This document shows positions 22,633-30,901 of a stretch of DNA of 44,735 nucleotides, in pieces. The number at the start of each line of letters is the position of its first letter. The stretch's first letter is position 1. The notes under the pieces were generated by a model. That model ran no database searches. It was not told where the DNA came from and was given only the letters and a program-made list of their open reading frames with translations. The DNA is from an uncultured Lachnospiraceae bacterium (lineage in GTDB: Bacteria; Bacillota; Clostridia; Lachnospirales; Lachnospiraceae), in contig CAMGCK010000008.1 of the NCBI GenBank assembly GCA_946040795.1, forward strand, positions 1 through 44,735, given 5' to 3'. Both the position numbers and the translations under genes were made by a program.

Positions 22633-25351
22633 TAATACGGGCAATTTCTTCTTCAATAATATCACCGAAGGTCTTGTCATCCAGTTCCAGGCTCTCTTCA
22701 GCCGCCGATGACTTATCCGCAAACGCGTCAAACACCGCCTGCTTTTCTTCCAGGAGATCCATGATCTTTTCATCGATGGTGTCATCGCCCAGCAGCCGGT
22801 ACACCAGCACATTACGCGCCTGGCCCATTCGGTATGCACGCGAAATGGCCTGATTTTCAATGGAGGGCTTGAACTGCGGCTCGCAGAGAATAACCACTGA
22901 CGCCGCCTGGATGTTGAGACCGGTACCGCCGCTCTGGATCTGCGCTGTCAGCACAGAACCTGCCGGTGCGGCATTGAATTCATCCACCAGCGCTTGACGC
23001 TGTTCCGGCGGAATGGCTCCGGTAATGGGGCCGATGGCCTTTTCTCCCGCAAGCGCGGTAACCTTTTGAACCGTATCCAGGAAGGACGAGAACACCAGCA
23101 CCTTGCGGCCGTCTGCCTCCGCCTCTTCCATGATTTCGCGCATGCGAATGGCCTTGGAGGACCGTGAAAGATCGTCCAGGATCCACGACAGTCTGCGCGC
23201 ATCGGAATAACGCTTATTCAGAATGGCTTCTTCGTAAAGCCGCTCCTCATCCGGAAGCAGCGTACAATACTCTTTGGAATCGATGAGTTCCGGCAATTCC
23301 GTCAATACATCTTCTCGCTTACGGCGGTAATAAACTGCTGCCACTTTGTCGCGGAACTGCTCCGCAGTGGACATGAATGCGATTTTCTGAATTTCCGCTG
23401 TCAATTCCGGTTGGAGGATGCTGATCAGATGGATCATCTCATCGACCTTGTTTTCCAGCGCGGTACCGGTCATAAACAGCAGCCGCTCGGCATTCCCGCA
23501 GATACGCTTGACATTCACTGTGCGCTGCGCCTGCGGATTTTTAATGTAATGCGCTTCATCCACAACGGCCATGGAGAAACGGAAATCCTCCTCCAGCTTC
23601 AATGCAGCTGTGGTTTCAAAAGTCGTGACAGCCACGCCGCCAAACTGAAGCCAGTCCTGAAGCGCCGACAGACGATCGGTACCATGTACCTTTACGACTC
23701 GAAGCGCGCTGTGCTTTTCAATTTCGCGGCACCAGTTGGTCAGAACGCTGGCCGGACAGATGACCATGAAATGCGTCGCACCGGTGTTCTTTAATGAAAC
23801 CATTGCAGCGATGGCCTGAACGGTCTTTCCGAGGCCCATTTCGTCGCCCAGAAGGACGCGGCCCTGATGCAGAATATACTTGACGCCCCATTCCTGATAG
23901 CGGCGGAGCGTACATTTTAACCCGTTCGGGAAGAGACATTCGTCGCGGATCTCCAGCGCGAGTTCTTCCGGCAGTCCGTAAAGACCATCGGCGTCACCCA
24001 GAATACCCGGAATGATCTCTTCCAGTAATGTATTGTAACGGATGGGGTCCTGCATGAAATCGGCCCAGGCATCCGCAGTGGATTCATTCGTTGTCGTGTT
24101 GATGCGGGCAATCAGCGTATCTGTCTGTCCCGGGATCTCACTCTTAAAGAAATCATCCAGGTAGCGGAATCGGCCGATGGTCTCTTCCTTTTCCGCCGGT
24201 GTCCGGAACATCCAGGCCACACCGTTCGCCACACTGACAAGGTCCTCACAGGCCGTCTGCAGCTCTGAAGAATACGAACTTCTCAGCACCGCCAGCGCGT
24301 CAATGTCCTCTTTTTTCCGCCGATAGGAATACAATGCGGAAATAAGCCCTTCCGTAAAACTGTCCCGTTCATCCGCATTCAGCCGGATCTTTACCGTTTT
24401 CTGAGCTTCCATGGCCTGGTCGCGGACCATATCCTTAATGACCACAGCCGTTTCATCACCGATGCCGTTGATCTTCTGAATACTGTAAAGTGACGCACTG
24501 TACACATCCGCCAGAGTATTGAAGCCGGCATCGCGCATGGCTTTGATACGGAAACCCTTCTTGTCGCGGTTCAAGGTCTCCACCGGAATACCCTCCAGCA
24601 TGGTCACGGTGTCGCGGGCAATCAGACGCTCTGCCGCCTTCCGCACGGTCTCGCGCTTATCTTCCGCGCTCTGATCCGCGCTCTGGGTTCGCCGCAAAAG
24701 GTCCGCGGCCGCAATGGTGACGCGGCGGATCTCGCGGGAGGCATTACCTTCGGAGAAAATGTCCGGACTGGCAATCTTCAGAATCTCCTGAAAAGCTGCC
24801 GGATCCTCACTGAAATGCTGCTCCGCGTAAACGCCGCGGGCATCCCGAAGCGTGGCCATATGGTCGGTCAGATATTTGCAGCTGTTTCCATATGTGCCAA
24901 CGAGCTGGTCTGCCAGATCATCAAAGGCCGCCGATGCCGCTTCCTGCGCTTTTCCGGAAAGGAACAGCCATTTCAGACCGTTCTGACCGGAAGAAAGCGT
25001 GCGGATGTCGCTCTGAATGCGGGCACTCATGGATTCCTTCGTGGTCATGGCTTCGCGCACTGTGGGCAGAATCTCCCGGTAATGGTCGATGGAGCGAACG
25101 AGCGCAAGTACCTCCGGGTCGGCAAGGGAATCGGATAAGCGCGGCATTTCTGCAGAATTTGAAGAGCCGGTCATAAGATCATTGTCCAGCGCCTGACGGA
25201 ATGTGCCGCAAAGTACCATTTTCCGCGCCTGGTTCACAATCTCCACCATGACCTTTTCCGGATAATGTGCAATTGTATCAAGGCCGCTGAGAAGCTCTTT
25301 ATGATGTCGAATGACTTCTTTAGCTTCCGCGGCGGTAAACATCTTTTTCAT
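22607..25351 (-). CDS. SNF2-family (Swi2/Snf2, SF2) DNA-dependent ATPase
   Basis: 914 residues. The C-terminal 420 form a complete SNF2 motor: LLGDEMGLGKTVQAIA (Walker A, near residue 505), VVDEAHYIKNPQ (DEAH, near 600), FMTGTALENK (motif III), QSGGTGLNIQAAS (motif V) and AISRAYRMGQ (motif VI, near 840). The N-terminal half is helical and contains a helix-hairpin-helix-like segment around residue 295 (IQKINGIGDETAVVI). Such proteins remodel protein-DNA or protein-RNA complexes, for example RapA-like recycling of RNA polymerase, and some work in defence systems. No nuclease, methylase or defence partner is adjacent. No Shine-Dalgarno is visible before this ATG (see the promoter entry). Confidence 0.9.
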   Translation of the reverse strand: MKKMFTAAEAKEVIRHHKELLSGLDTIAHYPEKVMVEIVNQARKMVLCGTFRQALDNDLMTGSSNSAEMPRLSDSLADPEVLALVRSIDHYREILPTVREAMTTKESMSARIQSDIRTLSSGQNGLKWLFLSGKAQEAASAAFDDLADQLVGTYGNSCKYLTDHMATLRDARGVYAEQHFSEDPAAFQEILKIASPDIFSEGNASREIRRVTIAAADLLRRTQSADQSAEDKRETVRKAAERLIARDTVTMLEGIPVETLNRDKKGFRIKAMRDAGFNTLADVYSASLYSIQKINGIGDETAVVIKDMVRDQAMEAQKTVKIRLNADERDSFTEGLISALYSYRRKKEDIDALAVLRSSYSSELQTACEDLVSVANGVAWMFRTPAEKEETIGRFRYLDDFFKSEIPGQTDTLIARINTTTNESTADAWADFMQDPIRYNTLLEEIIPGILGDADGLYGLPEELALEIRDECLFPNGLKCTLRRYQEWGVKYILHQGRVLLGDEMGLGKTVQAIAAMVSLKNTGATHFMVICPASVLTNWCREIEKHSALRVVKVHGTDRLSALQDWLQFGGVAVTTFETTAALKLEEDFRFSMAVVDEAHYIKNPQAQRTVNVKRICGNAERLLFMTGTALENKVDEMIHLISILQPELTAEIQKIAFMSTAEQFRDKVAAVYYRRKREDVLTELPELIDSKEYCTLLPDEERLYEEAILNKRYSDARRLSWILDDLSRSSKAIRMREIMEEAEADGRKVLVFSSFLDTVQKVTALAGEKAIGPITGAIPPEQRQALVDEFNAAPAGSVLTAQIQSGGTGLNIQAASVVILCEPQFKPSIENQAISRAYRMGQARNVLVYRLLGDDTIDEKIMDLLEEKQAVFDAFADKSSAAEESLELDDKTFGDIIEEEIARINEKNGRIQ

Positions 25352-25387
25352 ACAATAAAAAATACCCCATTTGTGGGGTAAAGTCAA
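25351..25387 (-). promoter_or_regulatory. Palindrome-containing promoter (or terminator) abutting the helicase start
   Basis: On the minus strand TTGACT (25382-25387), exactly 17 bp, and TATTTT (25359-25364) form a promoter whose spacer is largely an inverted repeat, TACCCCA/TGGGGTA (25363-25380). Initiation 8 nt on would be at the A of the ATG, giving a leaderless mRNA and explaining the absent Shine-Dalgarno. The same bases also form a stem followed by six T, so an intrinsic terminator is the alternative reading. Confidence 0.45.
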
Positions 25388-25472
25388 TTTATTACGGGCA
25401 AAGCCCCGGGGTCACACACGCAGTTTCTTTGAAATTACTCCCTCGACTCCGTCTCGGCTTTCATGTGAACCT

Positions 25473-25513
25473 AAAAAAGGAGCTGCCAGACTTTTCAATC
25501 CAACAGCTCCTTT
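25473..25513 (-). terminator. Rho-independent terminator of the intergenic transcript
   Basis: AAAGGAGCTG and CAGCTCC(TTT) arms (25504-25513 and 25476-25485) enclose an 18-nt loop, and on the minus strand the stem runs into TTTTTT. It lies 120 nt upstream of the helicase start and should end transcription begun near 25737. Confidence 0.8.
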
Positions 25514-25737
25514 AGTGATCGATCGGTTCTTTTAACATTCGTTCAAACCTCTCTTTCTACAGATTTTGATCAGCGTAAGAATTTTTACTTTCTTACAAGA
25601 TACTCAATTGTCCTTTGGAATCCCCTCCTTTTTTGTGTTTTCGGGTTACGGGATGATCGGCTTACTCAAGCCATTGGACTGTCCTCCTGTTTGTGAAGTT
25701 TTCTCTTCTTGTTGATCTTTATTTCTGTAACATTTCT
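25473..25737 (-). ncRNA. Candidate small RNA or regulatory leader, about 265 nt, unknown class
   Basis: It is bounded by a promoter at its 5' end and a strong terminator at its 3' end. Inside are three purine-rich ribosome-binding-site-like tracts (ACAGGAGGAC, AAAAGGAGGGG, AGAGAGG), each followed by a tiny open frame. The last is an 8-codon MLKEPIDH frame (25512-25538) whose stop touches the terminator stem. Two local hairpins are visible, GGCTT/AAGCC and GTAAGAA/TTCTTAC. I match it to no known RNA family. Confidence 0.45.
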
Positions 25738-25743
25738 GTTGTC

Positions 25744-25765
25744 ATTATAGTAAATCATTTGTACA
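25744..25765 (-). promoter_or_regulatory. -10 box of the intergenic transcript
   Basis: A perfect TATAAT on the minus strand (25744-25749) lies within an AT-rich block. The best -35 candidate, TTGTAA, is about 20 bp further upstream, which is longer than optimal. Predicted start is about 25737. Confidence 0.45.
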
Positions 25766-25850
25766 AAAATTACAATAGTAAATATTGCATAAACATTTTC
25801 GTTGTGTATTATGCACTACGTAGAATTTAATAGAGCCGCCCACATTTCCC

Positions 25851-25879
25851 TTGCATTCCTTTTTCAGAAGTGCTATAGT
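25851..25879 (+). promoter_or_regulatory. Plus-strand extended -10 promoter candidate
   Basis: TTGCAT (25851-25856), 17 bp, TATAGT (25874-25879) with TGC before it gives an extended -10. It would fire rightward, antisense to the M42 gene. It is bracketed by the inverted arms AGCCGCCCA (25834-25842) and TGGGCGGCT (25888-25896), with a T-rich tract at 25909-25915 shortly after initiation. Confidence 0.4.
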
Positions 25880-25924
25880 GGATCTGTTGGGCGGCTTGAA
25901 AAAGCGGCTTTTTTTATTGTCAGC

Positions 25925-26006
25925 GGGGACGTTTCATTTTGTCAACTTTGGGACAGAGGGAAACGTCCCCATTGTCTCATGGGACAGAGGGAAACGCCCC
26001 CGGTGT
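25925..26006. repeat. Dispersed GGGGACGTTTC-type repeat, copy 1
   Basis: It contains perfect 11-bp inverted arms GGGGACGTTTC/GAAACGTCCCC (25925-25935, 25960-25970) and a near-identical direct repeat of GGGACAGAGGGAAACG (25950 and 25981). It abuts the stop codon of the M42 gene. A 24-base stretch is shared, with one mismatch, with copy 2 at 30792-30815 in inverted orientation. Confidence 0.8.
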
Positions 26007-26007
26007 C

Positions 26008-27054
26008 TCAGTTCAGGTAGCCTTTGATGACCTTCAGGGTTGCATACACACCATCCACGTGGCTGCGTTCGTAGCCGTGGCTGGCGTAAACACCCGGGCC
26101 GATGAGGCCATGCTTCAGATCATAACCGGCGCGAAGCGTTGCTTCAACGTCGGAGCCGTATTTCGGGTAAATATCAAGAGCATAATCCGCGCCCTCACGC
26201 TTTGCGGCATCGACTAACTTCGTGGTAACCTCGTAATCGTAAGGTCCGCCGGAATCCTTGGCGCAGATGGAGACCTGACGCTCGGTGCACTGCAGGCCAT
26301 CGCCCACGCAGCCCATGTCCACACTGATGGCTTCCGTCACATCCGCCGGGATGGAGGTGGAACCGCCGTGGCCAACCTCTTCATAAACGGTAACCATGGC
26401 ATAGACCTTACGCTTCAGCGTCATGCCGCCGTCCTGAATGAATTTCGCGAGGCCCATCAGAATACCGACGGACAGCTTGTCATCCAGGAAACGGCTCTTG
26501 ATGTAGCCGGTCTTCGTGATGACAGAGCGGGGATCCGGGCAGACAAAATCACCCACATCGATGCCAAGCGCCTTCACATCGGCCTTGGAATTCACATTCT
26601 CATCCAGCACCACCTCTACCGTATCAAAGGTACGCTTTTCATCCGCATAGTTCAGATTGACATGAGAGGACGCGTTTTTCAACTGGATCGTGCCTTCATA
26701 GACCTCACCGGAACGAGTGTACACGCGTACATTTTCCGTCTCTACATTGGCTGCCTGCAGGCCGCCCAGGTTCGTGATCTTTAAGCGGCCATCGCCCTTA
26801 ATTTCCTGAACCATGGCGCCCAGTGTATCCGTATGCGCCTCAAACAGCACGCCGCCCTCTTCACATTCAGCAGGTGCCGGGTATTCCACCAGAACCGCGC
26901 CCTTGTTGGTGATAGTGGCTTTGCAGCCCAGCTCCTCAAACGTTTTCTTTACAAAAACAGATGCATTCTTTGTAAAGCCCGTCGGGCTGTCGATGGCAAG
27001 CAGCTCCATTGCCTTCTGTGCGGCAAAATCCGCGTAATTCTTAGTCAGTTCCAT
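26008..27054 (-). CDS. M42 family metallo-aminopeptidase
   Basis: 348 residues, normal for M42 (glutamyl aminopeptidase/FrvX/tetrahedral TET peptidases). Two-metal ligands are visible: FEAHTDTLGAMV (His, Asp), KSRFLDDKLSVGI (bridging Asp), VTVYEEVGHGGS (catalytic and metal Glu) and a C-terminal HGYERSH histidine. It trims N-terminal residues from peptides in the cytoplasm, probably as a dodecamer. AGGAGG lies at good spacing from the ATG. It is co-oriented with the amidase gene upstream by 36 bp. The dispersed repeat abuts its stop codon. Confidence 0.94.
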   Translation of the reverse strand: MELTKNYADFAAQKAMELLAIDSPTGFTKNASVFVKKTFEELGCKATITNKGAVLVEYPAPAECEEGGVLFEAHTDTLGAMVQEIKGDGRLKITNLGGLQAANVETENVRVYTRSGEVYEGTIQLKNASSHVNLNYADEKRTFDTVEVVLDENVNSKADVKALGIDVGDFVCPDPRSVITKTGYIKSRFLDDKLSVGILMGLAKFIQDGGMTLKRKVYAMVTVYEEVGHGGSTSIPADVTEAISVDMGCVGDGLQCTERQVSICAKDSGGPYDYEVTTKLVDAAKREGADYALDIYPKYGSDVEATLRAGYDLKHGLIGPGVYASHGYERSHVDGVYATLKVIKGYLN

Positions 27055-27090
27055 ATACTGCCTCCTAAATTTATTTGATGTTTCTGAATA

Positions 27091-29664
27091 TTACTTTGCC
27101 GGAAGTCCCAGATAATTTGCAATGCCGATGGCATCGCAGACACCAAACTGCTGCAGCTTGTCGTTGGTCATGTACCCGGTGTCACGATCCATGAAACAGT
27201 GTTCCACAATAATGCCCGGGATACCACGGTTTGCGGCATGACGGTTGATTGCATAATAATCCAGCGGGTTGCCGTACTGGTCAAAATAACTGTCACTTCT
27301 TGTGGTGACGCAGCCCAGGTTCTTCAGGCCCATACGGCCGGAGATCTCTGCAAGAATGCTGTTTCCAAGCGCGCTGGACGCCGCAGCTACATTCGGCTGA
27401 TAGGATACAAATGCCAGACAGCCGCTTGCCGTGTGCGCTGCAGAGGCATTAAAGTGCTGACTGACCAGAATGGCCGCGCCCTTGTCCTGCGCGAACTGGG
27501 CGCGCTGTTCAAGTTCCACGCTGTTGTTCGTGGAGAAATACTCCATGTTCTCGTGTGTCAGATAAACGGTGACGCCGGAATAATGACTGAGCAGGTAGTC
27601 TCGAGTCGCCTTGGAGACGATGTTATTGATGATTTCCTCACGGTAACCGCCATAGAATGCGCCCGGGTGCGCACTATCATGCCCCGGATCCAGTACCACA
27701 ACGATGTTTGCTTTTTCCACATGCACATTGCAGGAGGCCGTCTTAGAGCCGGCTTTTGCCGTGATCACACAATCGCCGCTTCCCACGGCGGTGACAGTAC
27801 CATCGCCGGAGACCTTGGCCACATTATTGTTGGATGAAGAATAAGTGACGCCTGCAGATGCATTGGACGGCGCAACGGCGGCCGTGATCTTAGCTTTATC
27901 ACCGGGCCCTGCAAGGCTCAGACTGCTCTTGTCGATGGTCAGACTTTCTACCTCGATGTACTCCGTGACATTTACCGCCGCCGTGGTACTGAACGTGCCG
28001 CAGGTCGCGGTAATCGTACAGGTTCCCGCAGACACTGCGGTAACCGTGCCGTTTGAAACAGTCGCTACCGCGGGATCGGAGGTAGTCCAGGTAAGCGCGC
28101 GGCTGTCGGTGGTATCCTCCGGCAGATAGTGAACCGAAAGAGTCGCAGTGAACGTCTTGATCACGCTGATGCTTTTCTGATCCATACCGATGCCGGTCAT
28201 CGGTGAGAGGACATGCACACGGCAGGCGGCGGAATAATCACCGTGAGACGCTAAGATCACAGCGTCACCGGCGCCGACGGCAGTAACAGTACCGCCGGAG
28301 ACTGTGGCAGCCTTTGCGTTGTCACTGGCCCAGTCGATGGTTCTCTCCTCCGTTGTATTGGCCGGTCCCACCGCAGCAGAAAGCTGGGCGCTCGCACCTT
28401 TCACAAGTGTCATTTCGTCCTGGGAAATGGAGACGGACGTCACCGGAATAATAACGGTAACCGTACATTTTGCTTCAAATTCGCCGCAGACTGCGGTAAT
28501 ATCCGCTGTTCCTGCATTGACTGCGGTGATCTTACCGGTTTCATCGACCGTGACAACGGACTCATTGGAGCTCGTCCACTCAGTCGTGGTGTCAGCGGTG
28601 GTATCGACCGGGAAATACGTAATGGGAAGCTGGACGCTGTCAGGATAGCGCAGTTCCAGTTTGGCCGGAAGTGAGATGCTCTCCAGCGGAATCTCAACAT
28701 GAATGCTGCAGGACCGGCTGAACTTGCCGGCTGATACGGTGACAACAGTGTCGCCGGCATCCACAGCTGTAAACAGCCCCTGGGCGTCGATGGTACCGAC
28801 CGCTTCATCCGATGAGGTCCAGGTCAGCGTCTTATCATCCGTGGTATCCTCCGGAAGAACCACCGCTGTGAATTCACGGGTGTCTCCGCGCGAAAGCGTG
28901 ATTTCCTCACCATCCTCTTCAAAGAGCAGGTCCGTCATCGGCGATGTGACACGAATCACGCAGAAACGGCGGAATTTTCCGAGCTTCATGGTGATGATGG
29001 CCGTGCCGGGACCAATGGCCGTTACATGGCCGTTTTCATCAACGGTGCACACTTTTTCATCATCGGAATAGAACTGCAGCGTGTCAGAAAGTCGGGCATT
29101 TGCGGGAATGACAGCATAGGCCAGATCATACTCATCGTGGATCACAAGGTCCGCATCGGCTTCCAGTCCGATACTTTCAAGTACCGCATAGACGGTGACT
29201 TCGCAGGTCTTTTCCAGCTCATCCCAGGCTGCCGTCATGGTGGCAGTGCCGGGGCTCACAGGAGTGATATGCCCTTCGCTGTCGATCACGGCCACGCTTT
29301 CATCCGATGAGCGATACGTCAGAACTGCTGCATCATATTTTTCGGTAAGCTTGGCTGCGAGTTTTTCATCTGTCACTCTGGGTTCAGCAGTAAATACCGC
29401 TGTTTCCTTTATGGAGATCTCCATGCTCTCCGGCTCTGCCGCGAGTTCATAAGCCTCCGGCAGGAAATGCTCCACCGGGTTCAGGAAAATGGCCAGCACC
29501 ACGCCGAGCAGTGCCAAAAACAGCACACAGACGGTGACCAGGATGCCGATCTTCAGCTTTTTGTTCATTCCAAGAGACTCATTCATGATCTCCGGAAGCA
29601 CCGTCTTTCCGGAGTCTAAATTCTCATTTGTTTCTTCCAAATTTTCCTTCATATTTTCGTTCAT
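27091..29664 (-). CDS. Membrane-anchored N-acetylmuramoyl-L-alanine amidase with seven Ig-like repeats
   Basis: 857 residues. A short cytoplasmic N-terminus and one membrane helix (about residues 36-60) are followed by seven Big_2-type Ig-like repeats of about 80 residues. Each has a pattern like TWTSSDEAVGTID then TAVDAGDTVVT. The last 205 residues are an amidase_3 domain: VVLDPGHDSAHPGAF (zinc His), YREEIINNIV (zinc Glu), LVSQHFNAS (zinc His) and GIIVEHCFMDRDTG (catalytic Glu). It should cleave the amide between muramic acid and the stem peptide at the cell surface, the repeats acting as a stalk through the wall. It may act in daughter-cell separation or wall turnover. The GAAGTGAC ribosome-binding site is modest. 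Confidence 0.93.
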   Translation of the reverse strand: MNENMKENLEETNENLDSGKTVLPEIMNESLGMNKKLKIGILVTVCVLFLALLGVVLAIFLNPVEHFLPEAYELAAEPESMEISIKETAVFTAEPRVTDEKLAAKLTEKYDAAVLTYRSSDESVAVIDSEGHITPVSPGTATMTAAWDELEKTCEVTVYAVLESIGLEADADLVIHDEYDLAYAVIPANARLSDTLQFYSDDEKVCTVDENGHVTAIGPGTAIITMKLGKFRRFCVIRVTSPMTDLLFEEDGEEITLSRGDTREFTAVVLPEDTTDDKTLTWTSSDEAVGTIDAQGLFTAVDAGDTVVTVSAGKFSRSCSIHVEIPLESISLPAKLELRYPDSVQLPITYFPVDTTADTTTEWTSSNESVVTVDETGKITAVNAGTADITAVCGEFEAKCTVTVIIPVTSVSISQDEMTLVKGASAQLSAAVGPANTTEERTIDWASDNAKAATVSGGTVTAVGAGDAVILASHGDYSAACRVHVLSPMTGIGMDQKSISVIKTFTATLSVHYLPEDTTDSRALTWTTSDPAVATVSNGTVTAVSAGTCTITATCGTFSTTAAVNVTEYIEVESLTIDKSSLSLAGPGDKAKITAAVAPSNASAGVTYSSSNNNVAKVSGDGTVTAVGSGDCVITAKAGSKTASCNVHVEKANIVVVLDPGHDSAHPGAFYGGYREEIINNIVSKATRDYLLSHYSGVTVYLTHENMEYFSTNNSVELEQRAQFAQDKGAAILVSQHFNASAAHTASGCLAFVSYQPNVAAASSALGNSILAEISGRMGLKNLGCVTTRSDSYFDQYGNPLDYYAINRHAANRGIPGIIVEHCFMDRDTGYMTNDKLQQFGVCDAIGIANYLGLPAK

Positions 29665-29910
29665 AATGTCACTTCAATTACTGTTCAATTTTATATTTAT
29701 ACGGTATGTTTCTGCTCAATATACATGCAGATTTTATATTATAGCACACTTCATTTGTATCTGCCTACACCCGAAATGAAATCCTGTTGATTTTCTTTGC
29801 CGTTTTTGGTATCGTTATAAAAGTGGGCTTGCGCCTTGAAATGTAAGTCATTTACAGAACATCGGGCTCTTTGTTCTGTCATTCATGAATAATTTATAAG
29901 GAGAACAGAA

Positions 29911-30780
29911 ATGAAAATTGCTGCAACCTATGAAAACGGCAACATCTTCCAGCATTTTGGAAGAACTGAAAATTTTAAGGTTTATACTGTTGAGAACGGC
30001 GAAGTCATCGACGCTGTTGTCATGAATTCCAATGGCATTGGCCATGAGGCTCTTGCCGGTCTTCTGGCTGAAAACGATATCTCTGTACTGATCTGCGGCG
30101 GCATTGGAAGCGGCGCTACCGCTGCTCTTTCCGAAGCAGGCGTATCCGTTTTTTCCGGTGCTGAGGGCGATGCCGATGCGGCTGTTCAGGCTTTCCTTCG
30201 CGGCGAGCTTGAAAATGCCGGCATCAACTGCGATCATCACGATCATGAAGAAGTTGAAGAAGAAGGCTGCGGCGGCGGTTGCGGCGGTTGCGGCGGTGGC
30301 TGCGGCGGCTGTGGTGGTGGCTGCGGCGGCGGAAGACAGCCCTTGTTCGAGGGTACCAATGTCGGCAAGACCCTGCGTGTTCACTATCAGGGTACCTTCA
30401 ACGACGGTACACAGTTTGATTCCTCTTACGACCGCGGCGAGCCGCTGGAATTTGTCTGCGGCATGGGCATGATGATCATGGGCTTTGACAAGGCTTGTGC
30501 TGAAATGAAGGTAGGCGACATCGTCAACGTTCATCTGATGCCGGAAGAAGCTTACGGCGAGCGTGATCCGCAGGCTGTCATGACCCTGAACATCGCAGAT
30601 CTTCCGGGCTCTGAAAATCTTCAGGTAGGCCAGGGTGTTTATCTGACCAATATGTACGGTCAGCAGTTCCCGGTTACCGTTACCGATCGCACGGAAGAAA
30701 ACATCACCTTCGACGCCAACCATTCGATGGCCGGCAAAGAACTGAATTTCAAGATTGAAATGGTCTCCATTGAAGACTGA
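29911..30780 (+). CDS. NifX/NifB-like domain fused to a SlyD-type FKBP prolyl isomerase
   Basis: 289 residues. Residues 1-103 match the dinitrogenase iron-molybdenum cofactor fold: MKIAATYENGNIFQHFGRTE, then GIGHEALAGLL and LICGGIGSGA. Residues 107-141 are a metal-binding linker with Cys107, HHDH, an acidic patch and six cysteines at 120, 124, 127, 131, 134 and 138 in glycine. Residues 145-289 are a SlyD-like FKBP: HYQGTFNDGTQFDSSYDRGE, an inserted chaperone flap, and NHSMAGKELNF. SlyD binds nickel, zinc or other metals through a C-terminal His/Cys tail. Here that tail is replaced by the N-terminal module. AAGGAGAAC precedes the ATG. Role probably metal delivery coupled to protein folding. 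Cytoplasmic. Confidence 0.88.
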   Translation: MKIAATYENGNIFQHFGRTENFKVYTVENGEVIDAVVMNSNGIGHEALAGLLAENDISVLICGGIGSGATAALSEAGVSVFSGAEGDADAAVQAFLRGELENAGINCDHHDHEEVEEEGCGGGCGGCGGGCGGCGGGCGGGRQPLFEGTNVGKTLRVHYQGTFNDGTQFDSSYDRGEPLEFVCGMGMMIMGFDKACAEMKVGDIVNVHLMPEEAYGERDPQAVMTLNIADLPGSENLQVGQGVYLTNMYGQQFPVTVTDRTEENITFDANHSMAGKELNFKIEMVSIED

Positions 30781-30791
30781 TTCTGATTCAG

Positions 30792-30847
30792 AAGTTGACA
30801 AAAAGAAACGTCCCCGGTGACCCAAGCAACGGCTTGGGACACCGGGG
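30792..30847. repeat. Dispersed GGGGACGTTTC-type repeat, copy 2, with terminator-like stem
   Basis: Bases 30792-30815 are the reverse complement of 25925-25948 with one mismatch. The element extends into a 16-bp stem (30812-30827 with 30832-30847, one mismatch, loop AACG). It lies 12 bp after the stop of the NifX-SlyD gene and before the convergent GGDEF gene end. Its stem could stop transcription from either side, although no long T tract follows. Confidence 0.75.
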
Positions 30848-30901
30848 ACTTCCGTTCATTCATTCACATCCCTGTCAGCCTTACGGCCGATTTCATGACA
30901 T

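Larger units (their letters stand above)
25388..26007. other. Long non-coding interval between the M42 peptidase and helicase genes
   Basis: This 620-bp stretch holds no convincing protein gene. From right to left it carries a dispersed repeat, a plus-strand promoter candidate, an AT-rich segment, a minus-strand promoter, a candidate leader or small RNA with several ribosome-binding-site-like purine tracts, and a strong terminator. These are listed separately. Confidence 0.8.

Noticed and set aside
22607-25351. SNF2 gene as part of a phage-defence island
   Set aside because: The flanking genes are an AEC transporter and peptidases. No nuclease, methylase, restriction or toxin gene is adjacent.
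25925-26006. Short repeats that might suggest a CRISPR array
   Set aside because: Only two direct units with about 15 nt between them, plus inverted arms. There are no regular spacers and no cas genes.
29848-30825. Minus-strand open frame of 325 codons with an alanine/threonine-rich stretch
   Set aside because: Shadow of the NifX-SlyD gene. The Ala-rich part is the complement of the Cys/Gly linker.
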